The notes beneath the pieces are model-generated. The model was given only the letters and a program-made list of their open reading frames with translations. It did no database searches and was not told the DNA's origin. A stretch of 64,000 bases of DNA from NCBI RefSeq assembly GCF_002250505.1, contig NZ_NJGY01000001.1:2995066-3059065 (forward strand), read 5' to 3'. Made by a program: the position numbers and the translations under genes. The DNA is from Janthinobacterium sp. PC23-8. Its GTDB lineage: Bacteria; Pseudomonadota; Gammaproteobacteria; Burkholderiales; Burkholderiaceae_D. Of the stretch, positions 44,583 through 55,900 are shown piece by piece; the first letter of the stretch is position 1; each line of letters opens with the position of its first letter.

Positions 44583-46061
44583 ATGAAACAATCACTGCAG
44601 CTGCGCACTTCGCAGCACCTGGCACTGACGCCGCAATTACAGCAATCGATACGCCTGTTGCAATTGTCCACGCTGGAATTGCACCAGGAGCTGGAGCAAT
44701 TGCTGACCGACAATCCCTTGCTGGAGCGGCTCGACGATCCGCTCGACCGTTCGCTGCGCCTGCTGTCCGATGGCGCCCTGAGTTCGACGGCGGCGCCCGC
44801 TGAAGCGCCACCGGCGCCGCCGGGCCAGGAAGCGCCGGCGCCGGCGGCCGAAGCGGAAACCTTCGATGGCGACGCCGGCGAGAGCACGGCCGCGCCCGAG
44901 GGCGGCGACAACGACTGGAATGAAGCGAGCCGCGGCAAGGCGCCCGACGATGAAGATTCCCGCCCACAACTCGAAGCCCACCACTGCACCCTGCGCGAGT
45001 ACCTGATGGAACAGATGCGCGTGACGGTGCTGGAACTGCGCGACCGCGCGCTGGTCGAACTGATCATCGATGCGCTTGACGACAATGGCTATCTGGAAGA
45101 GCCGCTCGACGATATCCTGGCGCGCCTGCCCGAGGAACTGGAAGTCGATGCCGACGAGATGCGCACGGCCCTGTCGCTGCTGCAAAGTTTCGATCCGGCC
45201 GGCGTGGGCGCGCGCAATGCGTCCGAATGCCTGGCGCTGCAGATCAGGCGCCTGCCACAGGTGGCGCTGGTGACGCGCCGCATGGCCTTGACCATCGTTG
45301 AAAAACACCTGACATGGTTTGCCCAGCGCGACTTCAACAAGCTGAAAAAAGTCCTCGATTGCGACGACGAAGACTTGCGCGAAGCGCAGACCGTGATTCG
45401 CCTGTGCAACCCGCATCCGGGCGCCGTGTTCGCTTCCGATGTGTCGGACTATGTGGTGCCGGACGTGGTGGTCAAGCGCGCGCGCAATGGCTGGCAGGTC
45501 TCGCTCAACAATGACGTGATGCCGCGCCTGCGCGTGAACGCCATGTACGCCAACCTGCTCAAGCAGGGCAAGGGTGAAGGCGGCATGGGCGCGCAGCTGC
45601 AGGAAGCCAAGTGGCTGATCAAGAACATGCGCCAGCGCTTCGACACCATCCTGCGCGTGGCGCAGGCGATAGTAGAACGGCAAAAGGATTTTTTCTCGCA
45701 CGGTGCAGTTGCCATGCGGCCACTTGTGCTTCGCGAAATAGCTGATACACTGGGTTTACACGAGAGTACTATCTCGCGGGTAACAACCCAAAAGTACATG
45801 CTGACCCCGCATGGAATGTTTGAGTTGAAGTATTTCTTTGGCAGCCACGTCGCCACCGAAGCAGGAGGGGAGGCGTCATCGACGGCGATACGGGCCTTGA
45901 TCGTGCAATTGACAGGAGCAGAGAACCCTAAAAATCCTTTATCCGACAGTAAGATTGCGGACATGCTGGGGGAACAAGGCATGGTGATTGCGCGACGTAC
46001 TGTTGCCAAATACCGGGAAGCGTTGAAAATACCGCCAGTGAGTCTGCGTAAGTCTTTGTAG
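44583..46061 (+). CDS. rpoN: RNA polymerase sigma-54 factor RpoN
   Basis: A 492-residue sigma-54. Region I is Gln/Leu-rich ([20 protein letters not shown]), region II acidic/Ala-Pro-rich (about 60-130), region III holds the core-binding part and an HTH ([18 protein letters not shown]), and the RpoN box [10 protein letters not shown] is near the end. It directs transcription from -24/-12 promoters with enhancer-binding proteins, e.g. pilin genes. The lptB-rpoN-hpf order is conserved in proteobacteria. Confidence 0.96.
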   Translation: MKQSLQLRTSQHLALTPQLQQSIRLLQLSTLELHQELEQLLTDNPLLERLDDPLDRSLRLLSDGALSSTAAPAEAPPAPPGQEAPAPAAEAETFDGDAGESTAAPEGGDNDWNEASRGKAPDDEDSRPQLEAHHCTLREYLMEQMRVTVLELRDRALVELIIDALDDNGYLEEPLDDILARLPEELEVDADEMRTALSLLQSFDPAGVGARNASECLALQIRRLPQVALVTRRMALTIVEKHLTWFAQRDFNKLKKVLDCDDEDLREAQTVIRLCNPHPGAVFASDVSDYVVPDVVVKRARNGWQVSLNNDVMPRLRVNAMYANLLKQGKGEGGMGAQLQEAKWLIKNMRQRFDTILRVAQAIVERQKDFFSHGAVAMRPLVLREIADTLGLHESTISRVTTQKYMLTPHGMFELKYFFGSHVATEAGGEASSTAIRALIVQLTGAENPKNPLSDSKIADMLGEQGMVIARRTVAKYREALKIPPVSLRKSL

Positions 46062-46129
46062 TTTTTTCGGTTCCTCTGCGGGCCGGAACGATGGACACCG
46101 CACGAACCCGATCATCTTTAGGAGTGTGT

Positions 46130-46486
46130 ATGAATCTCACCATCAGCGGACATCATCTCGAAGTGACACCAGCCATCCGTGAATACGTACAAACCAAACT
46201 GGAGCGCGTGAAACGCCATTTCGATCATGTAATCGATATTGCCGTGATTCTGACCGTCGACAACCTCAAAGAGAAAGAAAAACGCCAGAAGGCCGAAGTG
46301 AATCTGCGACTGAGCGGCAAGACCGTCTACGTGGAAAGCCTGGCGCAAGACCTGTATGCCGCGATCGACAGCCTGATCGACAAGCTGGACCGGCAAGTGA
46401 TGAAATACAAAACCAAAGTGCAAGGGCACGGTAAAGAGGCGATCAAGCATCTGCCAGACAACAGTCCCGAAGAAGCCGCCGCCTGA
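46130..46486 (+). CDS. hpf: Ribosome hibernation promoting factor HPF
   Basis: A 118-residue HPF/YfiA-type protein: [44 protein letters not shown] and the helix [20 protein letters not shown]. Short form with no C-terminal dimerisation domain. It inactivates 70S ribosomes in stationary phase. AGGAG 5 bases upstream fixes ATG 46130. Located after rpoN as is usual and ends before a terminator shared with rapZ. Confidence 0.95.
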   Translation: MNLTISGHHLEVTPAIREYVQTKLERVKRHFDHVIDIAVILTVDNLKEKEKRQKAEVNLRLSGKTVYVESLAQDLYAAIDSLIDKLDRQVMKYKTKVQGHGKEAIKHLPDNSPEEAAA

Positions 46487-46516
46487 GGCCTGCGCTGCGG
46501 ATTGTTGTGATCAACT

Positions 46517-46552
46517 AAGGGCGCGCTGTGTACACTTCGCGCCCTTTTTTGC
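46517..46552. terminator. Terminator between hpf and rapZ
   Basis: gggcgcg / cgcgccc stem with a 12-base loop and a following run of six T; ends the hpf transcript. The reverse direction lacks a strong T tract. Confidence 0.8.
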
Positions 46553-46568
46553 GTCCATTTTTTCCTGC

Positions 46569-47432
46569 TTAGTTACGTTCGCGGTGGCGCAGCACGACCC
46601 GTTCGCGGTCGGCAAAATACTGCGCCAGATGCTCGGCCATATACACCGAACGATGCTGCCCTCCCGTGCAGCCGAGCGCCACCGTCAGATAGCTGCGGTT
46701 GTCGGACTTGAACGACGGCAGCCATTTTTCGATGAAATTGCGGATGTCGGTCAACAGTTCGACCGCACTGGGCTGGGCGTCCAGGAAGGCGATCACGGGT
46801 GCATCGCGGCCATCGAGCTGCCGCAACGCCAGGTCGTAATACGGATTGGGCAGCGCGCGCACGTCGAACACGAAGTCGGCGTCGAGCGGCACGCCGAGCT
46901 TGAAGGCGAATGATTCGAAAAACAGGGTCAGCGGCGCGCGCTCGGAGGCGAGGATATCCTTGATCCATTCGCGTAGCTTGTTGGCTCGCAATTCTGATGT
47001 GTCGATGACATGGCCGAGCTGTTCGATCGCCGACAGCCGTTCGCGCTCTTCCGAAATGCATTCGATCAGCGTGCGGCGGCTGGCCGGATTCTGGTCAGGG
47101 CGCAATTCATGCGACAGCGGATGGCTGCGCCGGGTTTCCGAGAAACGCGCCACCAGCGAGTGCGTGGTGGCCGTCAGGAACATCACCTTGACGTCATGCC
47201 CCTGATCGCGCAGCAGCGCCACACTGTGCGGCAGGTTGGCCAGCGACTCGGCGCTACGCGCATCGACGGCCACGCCCAAGCGGTCCGTGCCTTCTTCCAG
47301 CAGGGTTTGCACCAGGCTGGGCAACAAGGCTGGCGGCAGGTTGTCGACGCAGTAGTAGCCGGTATCTTCCAGCACCTTGAGTGCCACGGATTTGCCGGAG
47401 CCGGATATACCGGTAATAAGGATGATATGCAT
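46569..47432 (-). CDS. rapZ: RNase adapter protein RapZ
   Basis: A 287-residue P-loop protein: Walker [20 protein letters not shown] at the N-terminus, [12 protein letters not shown], and a C-terminal domain with [22 protein letters not shown] motif (seen as [19 protein letters not shown]). In E. coli it targets the sRNA GlmZ for RNase E and senses glucosamine-6-P. ATG 47432 begins with the P-loop strand. Lies next to hprK/ptsN as part of the nitrogen PTS cluster. Confidence 0.94.
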   Translation of the reverse strand: MHIILITGISGSGKSVALKVLEDTGYYCVDNLPPALLPSLVQTLLEEGTDRLGVAVDARSAESLANLPHSVALLRDQGHDVKVMFLTATTHSLVARFSETRRSHPLSHELRPDQNPASRRTLIECISEERERLSAIEQLGHVIDTSELRANKLREWIKDILASERAPLTLFFESFAFKLGVPLDADFVFDVRALPNPYYDLALRQLDGRDAPVIAFLDAQPSAVELLTDIRNFIEKWLPSFKSDNRSYLTVALGCTGGQHRSVYMAEHLAQYFADRERVVLRHRERN

Positions 47433-47540
47433 GCGGCAATCATACAATAAAGGCTGCGTAAGCGCCCCGTGGCAGCCTGGTCTACAAATTATTGCAATTG
47501 ATTGTGTGGTGCTGGTTAAACAATTTCATGTCAAATCTTT

Positions 47541-47584
47541 TACCCCAAGCAAGTGCCGGAAGCAGGCCCGAAGGGTCTGACCCC
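47541..47584. repeat. Dispersed palindromic repeat element, degenerate copy
   Basis: Shares with the 18914-18984 element the order accccaAGCAAGTGCCGG then gggtctgacccc, but its left palindrome arm is decayed. Located between hprK and rapZ. Confidence 0.55.
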
Positions 47585-47586
47585 GA

Positions 47587-47719
47587 CTAATCGCCGCTCA
47601 TGGCGAGTCGTTGGTGTAGCAGGGAATTCACGAAGCATCGCTTCGTGCCTGCGTAACGGTTCGCCCTTGCAAGGGCGAACTCCCTGGCAACATTAATCGC
47701 CGCTCATGGCGAGTCGTTG
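47587..47719. repeat. Direct repeat of the hprK 3' end flanking a palindromic insert
   Basis: taatcgccgctcatggcgag plus tcgttg (26 bases) occurs at 47588-47613 and again at 47694-47719, where it is the real end of hprK. Between them, 80 bases contain two strong palindromes: cacgaagc / gcttcgtg with a 3-base loop, and the perfect gttcgccctt-gc-aagggcgaac. The arrangement resembles a small non-autonomous insertion or a REP-like unit that duplicated adjacent sequence. Confidence 0.85.
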
Positions 47720-48628
47720 CCGTTCCATAAATTCCTGCAAGGTATCAATCCCGCGCAGTTGCAAGATGGTATTGCGCACGGCCGCTTCGAGCAGTACGGC
47801 GATATTGCGGCCGGCAGCGACGGGGATGACGACCTTGCGCACGGGCAGGCCCAGCACGTCTTCGGTGGGGAACAGGAAGGGCAGGCGCTCGACTTCTTCT
47901 TCCAGCGCGTTGCGGCGCACCAGGTGCACGATCAGTTTCAATCGCATCTTGCGGCGCACGGCCGTTTCGCCAAAGATGGCCTTGATGTCGAGCAGGCCCA
48001 GGCCGCGCACTTCGAGCAGGTTCTGCAGCAGGGGCGGGCAGCGTCCTTCGATCATGTTGGGGGCGATGCGCGAGAACTCGACGGCGTCGTCGGCCACCAG
48101 GCCGTGGCTGCGCGAAATCAGTTCCAGTCCCAGCTCGCTCTTGCCCAGGCCGGAGTCGCCGGTGATCAGCACGCCCACGCCCAGCACGTCCATGAACACG
48201 CCATGCATGATGATGCGCTGCGCCAGCTTTTTCGACAGGTAGACGCGCAGGAAGTCGATCACTTGCGCGGCCGGCAGCGGCGTGGAAAACAGGGGGATAT
48301 TCTGCTCGTCGCAGATGGCGAGGATGTCGGGCGGCGTTTCCAGTCCTTGCGCGATGATCAGCGCCGGCGGGCCGCCGGCGATCAGTTCGCCGATCACGTG
48401 GGTGCGCGTACTGACCTTCAGGCGCTGATAGTAATTGATTTCCTGGTGACCGAACACCTGGATGCGGCCCGGGTGGATCAGGTTCAAATGGCCGACCTGG
48501 TCGGCGGCCGACGAGACGTCGCCCGAGATCAGGCGTTCGCCGCCGGGAAAGCCGGCGAACCAGCCCAGTTGCAGATTTTCGCGATTGTCGTCGTACAGGC
48601 GTTGTATCGTCAGCGGCGTTTGCAACAT
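47693..48628 (-). CDS. hprK: HPr kinase/phosphorylase
   Basis: A 311-residue enzyme. The C-terminal catalytic half has Walker [25 protein letters not shown], the HprK signature [20 protein letters not shown] and the KLIVHLV segment; the N-terminal half is the DRTGG-like domain. It phosphorylates HPr Ser46 in organisms with a (partial) PTS; in Proteobacteria it is usually linked to ptsN/rapZ. Stop codon sits inside a 26-base direct repeat. Confidence 0.94.
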   Translation of the reverse strand: MLQTPLTIQRLYDDNRENLQLGWFAGFPGGERLISGDVSSAADQVGHLNLIHPGRIQVFGHQEINYYQRLKVSTRTHVIGELIAGGPPALIIAQGLETPPDILAICDEQNIPLFSTPLPAAQVIDFLRVYLSKKLAQRIIMHGVFMDVLGVGVLITGDSGLGKSELGLELISRSHGLVADDAVEFSRIAPNMIEGRCPPLLQNLLEVRGLGLLDIKAIFGETAVRRKMRLKLIVHLVRRNALEEEVERLPFLFPTEDVLGLPVRKVVIPVAAGRNIAVLLEAAVRNTILQLRGIDTLQEFMERQRLAMSGD

Positions 48629-48664
48629 GGCAGTTTTCTTCAGGAGTGGATCAATACCTGAAGT

Positions 48665-49147
48665 TTAACCCGCCGCTTGCAGACTGGGTTGCCAATTGAC
48701 GATGCGCGAGTGCACTGATTTCGGCTCCGGATCGGTGGCCAGCGCCGTGCGGAAGGCGTCGTCGGAAAACATTTCGGCGATTTCCGACAGGATTTCCAGG
48801 TGTTGCTGGGTCACATGATCGGGGATCAGCAGGAAAAACAACAGGCTGACCGGCTTGCCGTCGGGCGACTCGAACGGAATCGGCTCGGCCAGGCGCACAA
48901 AGGCGCCCAGCGGCGCTTTCAAGGTCTTGGCACCCTTGATGCGGCCATGCGGCACGGCTACACCATGGCCCAGGCCGGTCGAGCCCAGGCGTTCGCGGGC
49001 GAACAGATTGTCCGACACGGTGGAGCGGGCGATGCCGTAGTTGTTTTCGAAGATCAGGCCGGCTTGCTCGAAAGCGCGCTTTTTGCTGGACACTTCCAGG
49101 TCCAGCAGGACGTTTTCGAGGGATAGTATTTTGCTAAGATTAGTCAT
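48665..49147 (-). CDS. ptsN: Nitrogen PTS EIIA component PtsN
   Basis: A 160-residue EIIA-Ntr: active-site His in HGVAVPHGRIKGAKTL, flanked by LFARERLGSTGLG and the PVSLLFFLLIPDHVTQQHLEILS motif. It regulates potassium transport and sigma-54-linked functions. Start ATG 49147 fits the family (MTNLSKILSLENV); upstream open codons are not conserved. hprK follows after 36 bases in the same direction. Confidence 0.94.
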   Translation of the reverse strand: MTNLSKILSLENVLLDLEVSSKKRAFEQAGLIFENNYGIARSTVSDNLFARERLGSTGLGHGVAVPHGRIKGAKTLKAPLGAFVRLAEPIPFESPDGKPVSLLFFLLIPDHVTQQHLEILSEIAEMFSDDAFRTALATDPEPKSVHSRIVNWQPSLQAAG

Positions 49148-49491
49148 GACACTCAATGAAATGGTGCAATGCGCAGAGGGCTTGCGAGCCGAATTATAGG
49201 CCTGTTTTTGTGGCCTGTAACGCCAATTCTCAACAGTATAAGCTCGCTGCCGGCGCAGTGGACACTCTGGCGGGGCAAGCAAGCATTTTATCAAAAAAAT
49301 AACGTCAAAGGGAATTAGCTATTTCTTGATTGAAAACGAATCTCCTGCCGGTTTTTTCGTTGCCGAATGCCGATTTTCCGACTTTTCAGCGTTTTGTGTT
49401 GCTTGCCGCATGTACGCTGGCGTTGTTTTAAAACACAGCCAGCGTTCCAGAAAGCATTATTCTGCGCGCTTCCGGCGGCCATGACCAGCAC
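49148..49491. other. 344-base intergenic region between ptsN and queF
   Basis: No gene found on either strand. The part next to ptsN is its likely promoter region on the minus strand. An AT-richer stretch lies at 49285-49400. The only structure is the hairpin near 49415-49444. Confidence 0.6.
49415..49444 (-). terminator. Hairpin downstream of queF
   Basis: cgctggc / gccagcg stem enclosing the palindrome tgttttaaaaca. No T tract follows on the minus strand, so its terminator role is uncertain. Confidence 0.35.
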
Positions 49492-50334
49492 TTATTGGCG
49501 CGCGTTGCGCAGGTTGCCCGGCAGCTTGCCGGAACTGTAGTTGCTGCGCCAGGGGTTGATGTCCAGGCCGCCGCGGCGTGTATAGCGCGCATAGACCGAC
49601 AGTTTTTGTGGCTTGCATTGGCGCAAGATGTCGACAAAGATGCGTTCGACGCACTGCTCATGGAATTCATTATGTTCACGGAAACCGATCAGGTAGCGCA
49701 ACAGGCTTTCCTGGTCGATCTGCGGTCCCGCATACTCGATCTGCACGCTGCCCCAGTCCGGCTGGCCGGTGACCAGGCAATTCGATTTGAGCAGGTGCGA
49801 TACCAGCTTTTCTTCCACCGGCGCCTCGTCCAGCGCCGCTTTGAGCAACTGCGGCGACGGCGTGTAGTCGGTGATGTCCAGGTCCAGGCGGTCGAGCAGC
49901 ACGCCGTCGAATTCGCCCATCTTCAGCTTGCCGAAGTCTTCCTGCAAGGTCAGCTCCACCCGCACCGGCGCGCCAAAGCCGGCCGACAGATCCTGTTTCA
50001 GCAGGGCCAGCAGCGCTTCGGGACCGTCCAGTTTGGTCTGGTTGAAGGAGTTCAGGTAGAGCTTGAACGACTTCGATTCGATGATATTGGGCGAGTCGGC
50101 CGGCGCGCTGACCTTGGCGATGGCCACTTGCGGCTTGCCGCGCAGGTTCAGCCACGACAATTCGTAGGCGTTCCAGATATCGAGGCCAAAGAAGGGCAAG
50201 GTGCCGTGCAATGCCAGCTCGTCGCGCTTGCCCTGGCGCGGAATCGGGAACAGCAGCTCCGGCGCATAGTCGCTGCGGTAGGCCGAGCTTTTGCCCAGGG
50301 GAGACAGTTCGGCGAGGTCTAGGGTAGTGGTCAT
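49492..50334 (-). CDS. queF: NADPH-dependent 7-cyano-7-deazaguanine reductase QueF (two-domain type)
   Basis: A 280-residue type II QueF of the queuosine pathway. The QueF motif [15 protein letters not shown] is at about 88-102; the catalytic Cys is in [13 protein letters not shown]; and [14 protein letters not shown] closes the substrate site. It reduces preQ0 to preQ1. ATG 50334 fits the family start ([18 protein letters not shown]); single-gene unit downstream of ilvA with an 87-base gap. Confidence 0.93.
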   Translation of the reverse strand: MTTTLDLAELSPLGKSSAYRSDYAPELLFPIPRQGKRDELALHGTLPFFGLDIWNAYELSWLNLRGKPQVAIAKVSAPADSPNIIESKSFKLYLNSFNQTKLDGPEALLALLKQDLSAGFGAPVRVELTLQEDFGKLKMGEFDGVLLDRLDLDITDYTPSPQLLKAALDEAPVEEKLVSHLLKSNCLVTGQPDWGSVQIEYAGPQIDQESLLRYLIGFREHNEFHEQCVERIFVDILRQCKPQKLSVYARYTRRGGLDINPWRSNYSSGKLPGNLRNARQ

Positions 50335-50421
50335 GATGATGGCGTCAATTCGGTCAAGCACGAATGGTAGCCTAAATCCCCCGGCGGCGAGTGTCGAGCC
50401 TGCCGCCGGTGAGGGATGCGT

Positions 50422-51957
50422 TTATCCCAGGAATAATTTATACACGGGATTGCTCGTCTCATCCCAATACCGATACCCCAGAGTATCGAGAAAACGGCCA
50501 AACTCGACCATCTCATCGGGTGGCACCTGCAGGCCGATCAGGATGCGGCCGACATCGCCGCCCTGGCTGCGGTAATGGCACAGCGAAATATTCCAGTTCG
50601 GCGCCATGCTGTCGAGAAAGCGCATCAGCGCGCCCGGGCGCTCGGGGAACTCGAAGCGGTACAGCAGCTCGTCCTGCGCCAGCCGGCTCTTGCCGCCCAC
50701 CAGGTGGCGGATATGCGACTTGGCCAGTTCGTCGTGGGTCAGGTCGAGGGCGCGGAAGTCGTGTTCCTCGAAGCGTTTGGCCATGGCGCCGGACTCGTGG
50801 CGGTCGGCGATCTGGATGCCGACAAATACGTGGGCGTCTTTTTCGTCGCTGATGCGGTAGTTGAATTCTGTCACATTGCGCGCGCCGATCAGCGAGCAGA
50901 AACGCTTGAAGCTGCCGCGCTGTTCGCGCATGGTGACGGCGAACACGGCTTCGCGGAACTCGCCCAGCTCGGCTCGTTCAGCCACGAAACGCAGTCGGTC
51001 GAAATTCATGTTCGCGCCGCAGGCGATCGTCACCAGGGTCTGGTTGACGATGGGGTGCTTGGTCAGGCTGGCCCGTTCCACATACGCCTTGGCGCCGGCA
51101 ATGGCCAGCGCGCCGGCCGGTTCCAGGATCGAACGCGTGTCGGTAAAGACGTCCTTGATGGCGGCGCAGATGGCGTCGGTGTCGACGATGATCACCTCAT
51201 CCACGTATTGCTGGGCCAGGCGGAAGGTTTCCTCGCCTACCAGGCGCACCGCCGTGCCGTCGGAGAACAGGCCGACATCGGGCAGGGTCACGCGTTCTTT
51301 TGCTTTCAGCGAACGCGCCATGGCGTCCGAGTCGACCGTCTGTACGCCGATGATCTTGATATCGGGGCGTATCTGTTTGACATACGCCGCCACGCCGGCG
51401 ATCAGGCCGCCGCCGCCGATGGCGATGAAAATGGCGTGGATCGGGCCGGCGTGCTGGCGCAGGATTTCCATGCCGATCGTGCCCTGGCCGGCGATCACGT
51501 CCGGGTCGTCGAACGGGTGCACAAACGTCAGCTTTTGTTCCTGTTCCAGGGTCAGCGCATGGTTGTAGGCGTCCGTGTACGAGTCGCCATGCAGCACGAT
51601 TTCCACGCTGTTGCCGCCGCGCGCCCTGACCGCTTCGATTTTCAACGGCGGGGTGGTGGTCGGCATGACGATCAGCGCGCGGCAACCGAGGCGCGCGGCC
51701 GACAGCGCCACGCCTTGCGCATGGTTGCCGGCCGAGGCGCAAATGACGCCGCGCTTCAGTTGCGCTTCGCTCAGATGGGCCATCTTGTTGTAGGCGCCGC
51801 GCACCTTGAAGCTGAACACGCTTTGCATGTCCTCGCGCTTGAAGTAAATCTGGTTGCCGAGACGCTGCGACAGGTTCGGCGCCAGTTCCAGCGGCGTTTC
51901 GGAAGCGACGTCATAGACGCGGGCGGTCAGGATTTTCTTGAGGTAGTCGATGTTCAT
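50422..51957 (-). CDS. ilvA: Threonine ammonia-lyase (biosynthetic) IlvA
   Basis: A 511-residue PLP enzyme converting threonine to 2-oxobutanoate for isoleucine. The Schiff-base lysine is in SVFSFKVRGAYNKM; ASAGNHAQGVALSA and AIGGGGLIAGVAAY bind PLP phosphate. Two C-terminal regulatory ACT-like domains (about 330-420 and 425-511) imply isoleucine feedback. ATG 51957 is the family start; the open frame upstream overlaps the divergent YqaA promoter region. Confidence 0.95.
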   Translation of the reverse strand: MNIDYLKKILTARVYDVASETPLELAPNLSQRLGNQIYFKREDMQSVFSFKVRGAYNKMAHLSEAQLKRGVICASAGNHAQGVALSAARLGCRALIVMPTTTPPLKIEAVRARGGNSVEIVLHGDSYTDAYNHALTLEQEQKLTFVHPFDDPDVIAGQGTIGMEILRQHAGPIHAIFIAIGGGGLIAGVAAYVKQIRPDIKIIGVQTVDSDAMARSLKAKERVTLPDVGLFSDGTAVRLVGEETFRLAQQYVDEVIIVDTDAICAAIKDVFTDTRSILEPAGALAIAGAKAYVERASLTKHPIVNQTLVTIACGANMNFDRLRFVAERAELGEFREAVFAVTMREQRGSFKRFCSLIGARNVTEFNYRISDEKDAHVFVGIQIADRHESGAMAKRFEEHDFRALDLTHDELAKSHIRHLVGGKSRLAQDELLYRFEFPERPGALMRFLDSMAPNWNISLCHYRSQGGDVGRILIGLQVPPDEMVEFGRFLDTLGYRYWDETSNPVYKLFLG

Positions 51958-52093
51958 AGTCTGCAAGCGAGTGATTCTGGGCCAGGAAGTGCACTGGAGC
52001 GTGTACGTCGGCATGCCGTGCCCGGGCCGATAGCGGGGCGGCAGCATGTTCTTGGAACTGCGGGCCGGTGAGCCCTGGTGCGCCGCACGGTTC

Positions 52094-52124
52094 TTGTGGC
52101 GCGCAAGCTGCTCTTCATTATAAT
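52094..52124 (+). promoter_or_regulatory. Candidate promoter for the YqaA-like gene
   Basis: TATAAT at 52119-52124 immediately before GGAGAG and the ATG; weak TTGTGG at 52094-52099 with a long 19-base spacer. The very short leader (about 10 bases) makes this tentative. Confidence 0.35.
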
Positions 52125-52138
52125 GGAGAGCCTTGCCC

Positions 52139-52645
52139 ATGCCGAAGTGTTCAATGATCGAATCTGCAATCACCTGGCTGCTGCAACTGATCGCGGCGCC
52201 GGAGGTCGGGCTGACATCGGTCTTTCTGATCAGCTTTATTTCCGCCACCTTGCTGCCGCTCGGCTCAGAGCCGGCCGTATTCGCCGTCATCAAGGCCAAT
52301 CCCGCGCTGTTCTGGTCCGCCATCTTTGTCGCCACCGTCGGCAACACCCTGGGCGGCGCCGTCGATTACTGGATCGGCTACCGCGCCAAGCAGGCGTTTG
52401 CCAGGGAACGCGACACGCGCTGGTTCCGCTGGCTGGCCCGCTACGGCGCCAAGACCATGCTGCTGGCCTGGCTGCCCGGCGTCGGCGACCCGCTGTGCAC
52501 CCTGGCCGGCTGGCTCAAGCTGCCGTTCTGGCCCAGCGTGGCCTATATGGCGGTGGGCAAGTGCGCGCGCTATCTCACCATGACCACCTTGCTGCTGTAC
52601 GTGCCCGATGGCGTATGGCACCGGATTGGGCAAATGCTGTCCTGA
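52139..52645 (+). CDS. YqaA-family (DedA/VTT-like) membrane protein
   Basis: A 168-residue integral membrane protein with about four to five helices. Typical YqaA motifs are FISATLLPLGSEPAVFAVI, ATVGNTLGGAVDYWIGYRA, and AWLPGVGDPLCTLAGWL. DedA relatives are lipid transporters/scramblases; the function of YqaA is not known. GGAGAG lies 8 bases before the ATG at 52139; the TTG at 52133 and ATG at 52154 are alternatives. Divergent from ilvA. Confidence 0.88.
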   Translation: MPKCSMIESAITWLLQLIAAPEVGLTSVFLISFISATLLPLGSEPAVFAVIKANPALFWSAIFVATVGNTLGGAVDYWIGYRAKQAFARERDTRWFRWLARYGAKTMLLAWLPGVGDPLCTLAGWLKLPFWPSVAYMAVGKCARYLTMTTLLLYVPDGVWHRIGQMLS

Positions 52646-52913
52646 AACGTGCCAAGCCGGGCCGTTTGCAACGCCGGATTGCCCCAGCGTGGGGCGGCCT
52701 GATAATTTGCAGCAGTCGCTAAAAGTTGGCATTTTCCGTCGGGAAATGCTGCCATCTGAAACTTTTATTCATTCAAATGCAGGCTCGACCGTATTTGCTT
52801 TTGTGGTCGTCATGTTGATTAAACCTTGGGCGGTCTAAGGCTGTTCCCGCATGGTGCGACGCAATAAGATAAAATGCCCCTTTAGGGTCCAGTCCTCATC
52901 GTCACCATATTCC

Positions 52914-55900
52914 ATGAACGCTCCCGCACACATCCAAGCTTTATTGGCAGAAACGCCCAATGGCCCCGCAGCCAGCCGCCTGCGCGAAATCCCGTATAAC
53001 TACACGTCGTTTTCCGATCGCGAGATCGTGATCCGCCTGTTGGGGGAGGACTCGTGGCGTTTGCTCGACGAGTTGCGCGGCGCGCGCCAGACGGGGCGCT
53101 CGGCCCGCATGCTGTATGAGGTGCTCGGCGACATCTGGGTGGTGCGCCGCAATCCCTATTTGCAGGACGACCTGCTCGACAATCCCAAGCGCCGCCAGGG
53201 CCTGATCGATGCCCTGCATCACCGCCTGGCCGAGGTCGACAAGCGCCGCCTGTCGATCGACGCGGCCGGCGGCGACGTGGCCGCTTCCGGCGAATCGCCC
53301 GACGTGGCGCAGGCGCGCAGCCACAATGTCGAACTGCTGTTGAAGGCGGCCAGCAAGGCGGTGGCCGATTTTGGCGACGAATTCCGCAAGACCTATGACC
53401 TGCGCAAGCGCACCGTCAAGGTGCTGGGCCGCTACACGGAAAAACATAACGTCCGCTTCGACGGCATGACGCGCGTCTCGCACGTGACGGACGCCACCGA
53501 CTGGCGCGTCGAATATCCGTTTGTCGTGCTGACGCCCGACACGGAAGAGGAAATGGCCGGCCTGGTCAAAGGCTGTATCGAGCTGGGATTGACGATCATC
53601 CCGCGCGGCGGCGGCACCGGCTACACGGGCGGCGCGATTCCCCTGACGCCGATGTCGGCCGTGATCAACACGGAAAAACTGATCACCCTGGGCGCGGTCG
53701 AAATGACGGTCCTGCCTGGCCTCACGCACGCATACGCGACGATTTATTCGGGCGCCGGCGTGATCACCAATAAAGTGTCGGAAGCGGCGGAGAAGGCCGG
53801 TTTCGTGTTTGCGGTCGACCCGACCTCGGCGCATGCCTCGTGTATCGGCGGCAACGTCGCCATGAATGCGGGCGGCAAGAAAGCCGTGCTGTGGGGCACG
53901 GCGCTCGACAACCTGGCCTCATGGCGCATGGTCGACCCGAATGGCGACTGGCTCGACGTCACGCGCCTGGACCATAACCTGGGCAAGATCCACGATATCG
54001 CGCTGGCGCGCTTCCAGCTCGAATGGCGCCACCCGAGCACGCGCGACGCGACAAAACCGAACGCGCCGTTCAAGACGGAAATCCTGGAAATTCCCGGCCG
54101 TAAATTCCGCAAGGAAGGCCTGGGCAAGGACGTGACCGACAAATTCCTGGCCGGCCTGCCGGGCATCCAGAAAGAAGGCTGCGACGGCCTGATCACGTCG
54201 GCGCGCTGGATCTTGCACAAGATGCCGAAGTTCGCCCGCACCGTCTGCCTGGAGTTCTTCGGCCAGGCGCGCGACGCGATTCCTTCGATCGTCGAAATCA
54301 AGGACTACCTGGACGGCTTGCCGGCCAAGGGCGAGCAGTACACGACGATCCGCCTGGCGGGCCTGGAGCATCTGGACGAGCGCTATCTGCGCGCGGTCGG
54401 CTACGCCACCAAGTCGAAACGCGGCGTGCTGCCGAAGATGGCGCTGTTTGGCGACATCGTCGGCGACGACGAAAACGCGGTGGCGCAAGCGGCCTCGGAA
54501 GTGGTGCGCATCGCCAACACGCGTGTCGGCGAAGGTTTTGTCGCCGTCAGTCCCGAAGCGCGCAAGAAGTTCTGGCTCGATCGTGCGCGCACGGCGGCGA
54601 TTGCCAGGCACACCAATGCCTTCAAGATCAATGAAGACGTGGTCATTCCGCTCAATCGCATGGGTGAATACACGGACGGCATCGAGCGCATCAATATCGA
54701 GCTGTCGATCAAGAACAAGCTGCAGCTGGCCGCGGCCCTGACCGATTTCCTGGTCAAGGGTAACCTGCCGATCGGCAAGAGCGACGACGCCTCGGACGAC
54801 CGCGTGGACGACGCCGAGATGCTGGGCGACCGCGCAGAGCAGGCGCAGCAGTTGCTGGCGCAAGTGACCAGCCGCTGGACCTATTTACTGGCCCAGCTGG
54901 ACCGTCCGCTGGCGGCCGTGAAACACGAGCTGGCCGCACTGGGCATGGAGCGCTTGCTGCCCGTGTTCGATGCGCGCCTGGCAACCCAGCCTGACGCCAC
55001 CCTGTTCGACGTGGTGCAGGACCGCACCGTGCGCGTGACCTGGAAGCAGGAAATCCGCGCCCAGCTGCGCCAGATCTTCAACGGCGCCGCCTTCAAGCTG
55101 ATTCTCGACGAAGCGACGGCCATCCACGCGCGCATTCTGCGTAGCCGCGTGTTCGTGGCGCTGCACATGCACGCCGGCGACGGCAATGTGCACACCAATT
55201 TGCCGGTCAACTCGGACAACTACGAAATGCTGCAGGACGCCCACCAGGCCGTGGGCCGCATCATGATACTGGCGCGCTCGCTCAATGGCGTGATTTCCGG
55301 CGAACACGGTATCGGCATTACCAAGCTGGAATTTTTGACCGAAGAAGAGATCGGCGACTTCCGCAGCTACAAACTGCGCATCGATCCGGAAGGCCGTTTC
55401 AACAAGGGCAAACTGCTGAACCTGCCAGGCATGGGCGCCGACTTGCGCAATGCCTATACGCCATCGTTCGGCCTGATGGGCCACGAGTCCTTGATCATGC
55501 AGCAAAGCGATATCGGTGCGATTGCCGACAGCGTCAAGGACTGCCTGCGCTGCGGCAAGTGCAAACCCGTGTGCGCGACGCACGTGCCGCGCGCCAACTT
55601 GCTGTACTCGCCGCGCGACAAGATTCTGGCGACCTCGTCGCTGATCGAAGCGTTCCTGTACGAAGAGCAGACGCGGCGCGGCATTTCCATCAAGCATTGG
55701 GAAGAGTTCGAGGACGTGGCCGATCACTGCACCGTCTGCCATAAATGCGTCACGCCTTGCCCCGTCAATATCGACTTCGGCGACGTGTCGATGAACATGC
55801 GCAACCTGCTGCGCAAGATGGAAAAGAAAAGTTTCAATCCCGGTACCAAGGCCACCATGATGTTCTTGAACGCCACCGATCCGGTGACGATCAACGCCAC

